From: Mycobacterium sp. 050128
GTDB lineage: Bacteria > Actinomycetota > Actinomycetes > Mycobacteriales > Mycobacteriaceae
Direction of reading: 5' to 3'
Length of the DNA: 64,000 nt
Assembly (NCBI RefSeq): GCF_036409155.1
Contig: NZ_JAZGLW010000001.1
Coordinates: forward strand, 1-64,000
Shown: positions 58,572 through 64,000 of the stretch, piece by piece
Layout: the number at the start of each line of letters is the position of its first letter
How positions within the stretch are numbered: the stretch's first letter is position 1
Made by a program: the position numbers and the translations under genes
The notes under the pieces: generated by a model
What the model saw: only the letters and a program-made list of their open reading frames with translations
Database searches by the model: none
Told to the model about the DNA's origin: nothing

Positions 58572-59896
58572 TGAGCACAATCACTGACTCGACGCACGAT
58601 GGTGGCGCCGAAACTGTCGTTGTCGCCGGTGGACAGGACTGGGGGCAGGTCGTCGAGGCCGCCCGTGCCGCGGATCCCGGTGAACGCATCGTCGTCAACA
58701 TGGGTCCCCAGCACCCGTCCACACACGGGGTGTTGCGGCTGATCCTCGAGATCGAAGGTGAGACCGTCACCGAGGTCCGCTGCGGAATCGGCTACCTGCA
58801 CACCGGAATCGAGAAGAACCTCGAATACCGGTACTGGACGCAGGGTGTCACCTTCGTGACCCGGATGGATTACCTGTCGCCGTTTTTCAACGAGACCGCC
58901 TACTGCCTCGGCGTCGAGAAGCTGCTCGGCATCACCGATGAGATCCCGGAGCGGGTCAACGTCATCCGGGTGATGATGATGGAGCTGAACCGGATCTCCT
59001 CGCATCTGGTCGCGCTGGCCACCGGCGGTATGGAACTGGGAGCCATGACGCCGATGTTCGTCGGCTTCCGGGGACGCGAGATCGTTTTGACCCTGTTCGA
59101 AAAGATCAGCGGTCTGCGAATGAACAGTGCCTACATCCGCCCGGGCGGGGTGGCGCAGGACTTACCGCCGGGTGCCGAAGCCGACATCGTCGAGGGCCTC
59201 AACGGCCTGCGGCAAGTGCTGAAGGAAATGGGCGACCTGCTCAACGAGAACGCCATCTGGAAAGCGCGCACCGAGGATGTGGGTTATCTCGACTTGGCCG
59301 GTTGCATGGCGCTGGGTATCACCGGCCCGATCCTGCGTGCCACCGGTTTGCCGCACGACTTGCGCAAGAGCGAACCCTACTGTGGATACGAGAATTACGA
59401 ATTCGACGTGATCACCGCTGACACGTGTGACGCTTACGGGCGCTACATCATTCGCGTCAAGGAGATGTGGGAGTCGATCAAGATTGTCGAGCAGTGCCTG
59501 GACAAGCTGAAGCCGGGGCCACACATGGTCGAGGACCGCAAGATCGCCTGGCCCGCCGACCTGAAGGTAGGTCCCGACGGCATGGGTAATTCACCCGAGC
59601 ACATCGCCAAGATCATGGGCGGCTCGATGGAAGCATTGATCCACCACTTCAAGTTGGTCACCGAGGGCATCCGGGTGCCGGCCGGCCAGGTCTACAGCGC
59701 GGTGGAATCACCCCGCGGAGAACTCGGCGTGCACATGGTCAGTGACGGCGGAACCCGGCCTTACCGAGTGCATTACCGCGATCCGTCTTTCACCAATCTG
59801 CAAGCGGTCGCCGCGATGTGCGAAGGCGGCATGGTCGCCGACTTGATCACCGCGGTCGCCAGCATCGACCCGGTCATGGGCGGGGTCGACCGATGA
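58571..59896 (+). CDS. nuoD: NADH-quinone oxidoreductase subunit D
   Basis: A 441-residue 49-kDa-type subunit that forms the quinone pocket with Nuo[41 protein letters not shown] and the C-terminal [20 protein letters not shown] and [14 protein letters not shown] are diagnostic. The N-terminal ~35 residues are variable. It overlaps nuoE by ATGA. Confidence 0.97.
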   Translation: MSTITDSTHDGGAETVVVAGGQDWGQVVEAARAADPGERIVVNMGPQHPSTHGVLRLILEIEGETVTEVRCGIGYLHTGIEKNLEYRYWTQGVTFVTRMDYLSPFFNETAYCLGVEKLLGITDEIPERVNVIRVMMMELNRISSHLVALATGGMELGAMTPMFVGFRGREIVLTLFEKISGLRMNSAYIRPGGVAQDLPPGAEADIVEGLNGLRQVLKEMGDLLNENAIWKARTEDVGYLDLAGCMALGITGPILRATGLPHDLRKSEPYCGYENYEFDVITADTCDAYGRYIIRVKEMWESIKIVEQCLDKLKPGPHMVEDRKIAWPADLKVGPDGMGNSPEHIAKIMGGSMEALIHHFKLVTEGIRVPAGQVYSAVESPRGELGVHMVSDGGTRPYRVHYRDPSFTNLQAVAAMCEGGMVADLITAVASIDPVMGGVDR

Positions 59897-60675
59897 CCGC
59901 ACCCAGTGCTCCCACCCCGGGGGGCGGCTCCGGCGAGCGCGTGTTCATCCGGCTGGGACCGCCACCCGAGGAAGACAACCAGTTCGTGGTTGAGGGTGCG
60001 CCGCAGTCGTATTCGCCGGAGGTTCGGGCGCGGCTGGAGGTCGACGCCAAGGAGATCATCGGCCGCTACCCCAACAAGCGTTCCGCGTTGTTGCCGCTGC
60101 TGCACCTGGTCCAAGCAGAGGATTCATATCTCACACCGGCGGGCCTGGAGTTCTGCGGCGAGCAGCTCGGACTGACCGGCGCCGAGGTTTCGGCGGTGGG
60201 CAGCTTCTACACGATGTACCGCCGCGGCCCCACCGGCGATTACCTGGTCGGCGTCTGTACCAACACGCTGTGCGCGGTGATGGGCGGCGACGCGGTATTC
60301 GACTCGCTCAAAGAGCATCTCGGCATCGGCAACGACCAGACCACCTCCGATGGATCGGTCACGTTGCAGCACATCGAATGCAACGCCGCGTGCGACTTCG
60401 CCCCGGTGGTGATGGTCAACTGGGAGTTCTACGACAACCAGACCCCGGAATCGGCGCGGGAACTCGTCGACTCGCTGCGGGCCGGAAAGCCCAAGGCGCC
60501 CACCCGCGGTGCGCCGCTGTGCAAGTTCCGCGAGACCTCCCGCATCCTGGCCGGTCTCCCCGACGAACGTCCCGACGAAGGTCAGGGCGGCGCCGGTCCG
60601 GCCACGCTGGCCGGACTAGAGGTCGCCAAGGAGAAGGGCATGGAAGCCCCGCCGGCTCCCGGAGGCACGTCATGA
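59893..60675 (+). CDS. nuoE: NADH-quinone oxidoreductase subunit E
   Basis: A 260-residue 24-kDa-type subunit with a 2Fe-2S cluster (N1a). The ligands are C122 and C127 ([12 protein letters not shown]) and C163 and C167 ([11 protein letters not shown]). A thioredoxin-like fold lies in the middle, and the ends are Pro/Gly-rich, with an actinobacterial C-terminal extension (~205-260). ATG 59893 overlaps the nuoD stop. Confidence 0.96.
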   Translation: MTAPSAPTPGGGSGERVFIRLGPPPEEDNQFVVEGAPQSYSPEVRARLEVDAKEIIGRYPNKRSALLPLLHLVQAEDSYLTPAGLEFCGEQLGLTGAEVSAVGSFYTMYRRGPTGDYLVGVCTNTLCAVMGGDAVFDSLKEHLGIGNDQTTSDGSVTLQHIECNAACDFAPVVMVNWEFYDNQTPESARELVDSLRAGKPKAPTRGAPLCKFRETSRILAGLPDERPDEGQGGAGPATLAGLEVAKEKGMEAPPAPGGTS

Positions 60676-61988
60676 CCACCCCGCTCACCCCGGTGATCAG
60701 CCGCTACTGGGATGACCCGAAGTCGTTCACGCTGGAGACCTACCAGCGCCACGACGGCTACCAGGCGCTGAAGAAGGCCCTGAAGATGGAGCCCGACGCG
60801 GTGATTGGGGCCGTGAAGGACTCGGGCCTGCGCGGCCGTGGCGGTGCAGGCTTCTCGACCGGAACAAAGTGGTCGTTCATCCCGCAGGGTGACTCCGGCG
60901 CGGCCGCCAAGCCGCACTACCTGGTCGTCAACGCCGACGAATCAGAACCCGGTACGTGCAAAGACATTCCGCTGATGCTGGCGACGCCCCATCTACTGGT
61001 GGAGGGCGCCATCATCGCCTCCTACGCCATCCGGGCCAGCCACGCCTTCATCTATGTGCGCGGCGAAGTGGTGCCGGTGCTGCGCCGGCTGCAGAACGCG
61101 GTCGCCGAGGCTTACGCTGCAGGCTTTTTGGGCCGCGACATCGGGGGCTCAGGCTACGACCTGGAGCTGGTGGTGCACGCCGGTGCGGGCGCTTACATCT
61201 GCGGCGAGGAAACCGCGCTGCTGGAGGGCCTGGAGGGCCGGCGCGGTCAGCCCCGGCTGCGCCCGCCGTTCCCCGCCGTGGCCGGCCTTTACGGCTGCCC
61301 CACGGTGATCAACAACGTCGAGACCATCGCCAGCGTGCCGTCGATCATTCTCAACGGCGTCGACTGGTTCCGGTCGATGGGCACCGAGAAATCGCCTGGC
61401 TTCACGCTGTATTCGCTGTCCGGGCACGTCACCCGGCCCGGCCAATACGAGGCCCCGCTGGGTATCACGCTGCGCGAGTTGCTCGACTACGCCGGCGGGG
61501 TCCGCGCCGGGCATCGCCTGAAGTTCTGGACACCGGGCGGGTCGTCGACGCCGTTGCTGACCGACGAACACCTCGACGTGCCACTGGATTACGAGGGTGT
61601 GGGCGCCGCCGGGTCGATGTTGGGCACCAAGGCGCTGGAGATCTTCGACGAGACCACGTGCGTGGTGCGCGCGGTGCAGCGCTGGACGTACTTCTACAAG
61701 CACGAGTCGTGCGGCAAGTGCACGCCGTGCCGCGAGGGCACGTTCTGGCTCGACCAGATCTACACACGGCTCGAGACGGGCAAGGGCACCCACGACGATC
61801 TCGACAAATTGCTGGACATCTCCGACGCGATCCTCGGAAAGTCGTTCTGCGCGTTGGGCGATGGTGCGGCCAGCCCGGTGATGTCGTCGATCAAGCATTT
61901 CCGCGACGAGTACATCGCCCACGTCGAAGGAGGCGGCTGCCCGTTCGACCCACGAGACTCCATGCTGACGGCCAACGGAAAGGCGTGA
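60672..61988 (+). CDS. nuoF: NADH-quinone oxidoreductase subunit F
   Basis: A 438-residue NADH/FMN-binding subunit. [18 protein letters not shown] holds the NADH/FMN loop, [12 protein letters not shown] and [20 protein letters not shown] line the flavin pocket, and [13 protein letters not shown] plus a later Cys bind 4Fe-4S cluster N3. It accepts electrons from NADH. ATG 60672 overlaps the nuoE stop. Confidence 0.97.
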   Translation: MTTPLTPVISRYWDDPKSFTLETYQRHDGYQALKKALKMEPDAVIGAVKDSGLRGRGGAGFSTGTKWSFIPQGDSGAAAKPHYLVVNADESEPGTCKDIPLMLATPHLLVEGAIIASYAIRASHAFIYVRGEVVPVLRRLQNAVAEAYAAGFLGRDIGGSGYDLELVVHAGAGAYICGEETALLEGLEGRRGQPRLRPPFPAVAGLYGCPTVINNVETIASVPSIILNGVDWFRSMGTEKSPGFTLYSLSGHVTRPGQYEAPLGITLRELLDYAGGVRAGHRLKFWTPGGSSTPLLTDEHLDVPLDYEGVGAAGSMLGTKALEIFDETTCVVRAVQRWTYFYKHESCGKCTPCREGTFWLDQIYTRLETGKGTHDDLDKLLDISDAILGKSFCALGDGAASPVMSSIKHFRDEYIAHVEGGGCPFDPRDSMLTANGKA

Positions 61989-61995
61989 CGCCCTG

Positions 61996-64000
61996 ATGAC
62001 TAGCGCGGCCAAAACCGAGACCGGTGGCGAGACGACGCCGCCCGACATGGTCAAGCTGACCATCGACGGCACCGAAATCACAGTTCCCAAGGGAACTCTG
62101 GTGATCCGAGCGGCCGAGTTGATGGGGATTCAGATTCCGAGGTTCTGCGACCACCCGCTGCTCGACCCGGTCGGCGCGTGCCGGCAGTGCATGGTCGAGG
62201 TGGAGGGGCAACGCAAGCCGATGGCGTCGTGCACCATCGTGTGCACCGACGACATGGTGGTGCGCACCCAGCTCACCTCGGAGGCCGCGGACAAGGCCCA
62301 GCACGGGGTGATGGAGCTGCTGCTGATCAACCACCCGCTGGACTGCCCGATGTGCGACAAGGGTGGCGAATGCCCACTGCAGAACCAGGCAATGTCCAAC
62401 GGCCGCAGCGATTCTCGTTTCGAAGACGTCAAGCGCACGTTCGCCAAGCCGATCAACATCTCCTCGCAGGTGTTGCTGGACCGCGAGCGGTGCATCCTGT
62501 GTGCACGCTGCACGCGGTTCTCCGAGCAGATCGCCGGTGATCCGTTCATCGACATGCAGGAGCGCGGCGCCCTGCAGCAGGTCGGCATCTACGCCAACGA
62601 GCCGTTCGACTCCTACTTCTCGGGCAACACCGTGCAGATCTGCCCGGTGGGCGCGCTGACCGGCACCGCCTACCGATTCCGGGCCCGTCCATTCGATCTC
62701 GTCTCCAGCCCCAGCGTGTGCGAGCACTGCGCCGGCGGCTGCGCCGAGCGCACCGACCACCGCCGCGGCAAGGTGCTGCGCCGGCTCGCCGGTGACGATC
62801 CCGAGGTCAACGAGGAGTGGAACTGCGACAAGGGCCGCTGGGCGTTCCGCTACGACACCCAGCCCGACGTGCTCACCACTCCCCTGGTCCGCGACGCCGA
62901 CGGCACGCTGCAGCCGGCTTCGTGGGCGCACGCGATCGTGGCCGCAACGCAGGGTTTCGAAGCAGCCCGCGGGCGTACCGGTGTGCTGGTCGGCGGCCGC
63001 GGCACCTGGGAAGACTCCTACGCCTATTCCAAATTCGCGCGAATCGTGTTGGACACCAACGACATCGACTTCCGCGCCCGCCCATCCTCGGCCGAAGAGG
63101 CGGAGTTCCTTTCGGCACGCATCGCGGGCCGCCCGCTCGTGGTCAGCTTCTCCGATCTGGAATCGGCGCCGGTGGTCGTGCTGGTCGGGTTCGAGCCAGA
63201 AGACGAGGCGCCGATCGTATTCCTGCGGCTGCGCAAGGCCGCCCGCAAGCGCGGCGTGCCGATTTACGCGGTCGCCCCGTTCGCCACTCGCGCGCTGACG
63301 AAGATGTCTGGCCGGCTGCTTCAAACCGTGCCGGGAGCCGAACCATCCACGCTGGACGACCTGGCCACCGGCGAGGTCGGCGAGCTGCTGTCGAAGCCCG
63401 GAGCGGTCATCATGGTCGGCGAACGGCTGGCCACGGTGCCGGGCGGATTGTCCGCCGCGGCGCGCCTCGCGGATGCCACCGGAGCCCGACTCGCCTGGGT
63501 GCCGCGGCGCGCTGGGGACCGTGGCGCGCTGGAAGCCGGAGCACTGCCCGGCCTGCTGCCCGGCGGTCGTCTGGTCGCCGACGAGGCCGCCCGGGCGGAG
63601 GTGGCCGCGGCGTGGAACGTCGACGAATTGCCTTCTGCCGCAGGGCGTGACGTCGACGGCATTCTGGCCGCCGCGAGGGACGGATCCCTGGGCGCGCTGC
63701 TGGTCGGCGGTATCGAGCCCGCCGACTTCGCCGATCCGGATGCCGTACTGGCCGCGCTGGACGCCGCCAACTTCGTCGTCAGCCTGGAACTGCGGCACAG
63801 CGAGGTCACCGAACGCGCCGACGTGGTGTTCCCCGTCGCGCCCACCACACAGAAGGCGGGCGCATTCGTCAACTGGGAAGGCCGATTCCGGCCCTTCGAG
63901 CCCGCGCTGCACGGCAGCACCCAGCGGGCCACTCAGTCCGATCACCAGATCCTCGACACGCTGGCCGACGAAATGGGTGTTTACCTGGGCATGACCGGCG
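61996..64000 (+). CDS. nuoG: NADH-quinone oxidoreductase subunit G (3' end beyond the window)
   Basis: The first ~668 residues of NuoG, cut by the right edge. The N-terminal 2Fe-2S domain has [15 protein letters not shown] with downstream Cys; a His/Cys 4Fe-4S site [16 protein letters not shown] and the second 4Fe-4S pair [13 protein letters not shown] with CPVGAL follow. CEHCAGGC is the start of the molybdopterin-oxidoreductase-like domain and its additional cluster site. ATG 61996 is 7 bp after the nuoF stop. The frame is open to base 64000 with no stop. Confidence 0.96.
   Translation, partial: MTSAAKTETGGETTPPDMVKLTIDGTEITVPKGTLVIRAAELMGIQIPRFCDHPLLDPVGACRQCMVEVEGQRKPMASCTIVCTDDMVVRTQLTSEAADKAQHGVMELLLINHPLDCPMCDKGGECPLQNQAMSNGRSDSRFEDVKRTFAKPINISSQVLLDRERCILCARCTRFSEQIAGDPFIDMQERGALQQVGIYANEPFDSYFSGNTVQICPVGALTGTAYRFRARPFDLVSSPSVCEHCAGGCAERTDHRRGKVLRRLAGDDPEVNEEWNCDKGRWAFRYDTQPDVLTTPLVRDADGTLQPASWAHAIVAATQGFEAARGRTGVLVGGRGTWEDSYAYSKFARIVLDTNDIDFRARPSSAEEAEFLSARIAGRPLVVSFSDLESAPVVVLVGFEPEDEAPIVFLRLRKAARKRGVPIYAVAPFATRALTKMSGRLLQTVPGAEPSTLDDLATGEVGELLSKPGAVIMVGERLATVPGGLSAAARLADATGARLAWVPRRAGDRGALEAGALPGLLPGGRLVADEAARAEVAAAWNVDELPSAAGRDVDGILAAARDGSLGALLVGGIEPADFADPDAVLAALDAANFVVSLELRHSEVTERADVVFPVAPTTQKAGAFVNWEGRFRPFEPALHGSTQRATQSDHQILDTLADEMGVYLGMTG

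Noticed and set aside
61891..63945. A long open frame on the minus strand opposite nuoG
   Set aside because: It is the mirror of a high-GC coding region; its translation is Arg/Gly/His-rich without any domain, while nuoG is unambiguous.

Overview
The window is high-GC actinobacterial DNA from a slow-growing-type, non-tuberculous Mycobacterium. The evidence is an mmpS/mmpL pair, an EspB-like type VII secretion (T7SS) substrate, F420/deazaflavin-type enzymes, a mycothiol-type DinB enzyme, a tmRNA whose tag reads ADSHQRDYALAA, and three blocks that follow the gene order I remember from M. tuberculosis H37Rv. Those blocks are smpB-ftsX-ftsE-Rv3103c-mscS-prfB-fprA, hisN-fadE24-fadE23 with fadB4 further on, and an Rv3143-like regulator followed by nuoA to nuoG. 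Gene names and Rv comparisons come from remembered sequences; no database was searched.

Layout. 1-9.3 kb is accessory: a truncated TrkA-C protein, an Rv2952-type methyltransferase, a divergent CMD/HxlR pair with twin operator palindromes, an LLM-class oxidoreductase, a three-gene T7SS toxin/immunity locus (3.84-6.52 kb), an orphan PstS1-like lipoprotein with a damaged phosphate pocket, a membrane-anchored Mrr-type nuclease and a secreted CAP protein. 9.3-24.3 kb holds an atypical SDR, a lipoprotein amidase, an acyl-CoA synthetase, two beta-lactamase-fold hydrolases, a universal stress protein with a DosR-like box, mmpS/mmpL, a frameshifted LuxR remnant and a mutarotase lipoprotein. 24.3-35.1 kb carries tmRNA, an AAA+/TPR-membrane pair and the smpB to prfB block (all minus strand), then fprA. 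35.1-47.3 kb contains small membrane proteins, an Rv3129-like protein, hisN, fadE24/fadE23, a GNAT/AKR pair, an EspB homologue, a tail-to-tail two-component system and two zinc-independent MDR reductases.

47.4-55.7 kb is a tightly coupled plus-strand catabolic operon. It encodes a homogentisate-dioxygenase-like cupin, an alpha/beta hydrolase, a class III CoA-transferase, HMG-CoA lyase, TetR, an acyl-CoA dehydrogenase, an APH-fold kinase, a DUF6285-like small protein and an NTF2-like protein. The kinase, small protein and dehydrogenase together look like the levulinate LvaA/LvaB/LvaC (ACAD10/11) hydroxyacyl-CoA module, and a near-palindromic candidate operator precedes the operon. A frameshifted YceI gene follows. 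The window ends in nuoA to nuoG of respiratory complex I, with nuoG cut by the right edge.

The best candidates for something not well described are the hydroxyacyl-CoA operon, the T7SS toxin trio with its low-GC tip and immunity gene, and the PstS paralogue with lost ligand residues. Two genes (LuxR remnant, YceI) each carry an apparent single-base deletion; raw-read checks are needed to separate decay from sequencing error.
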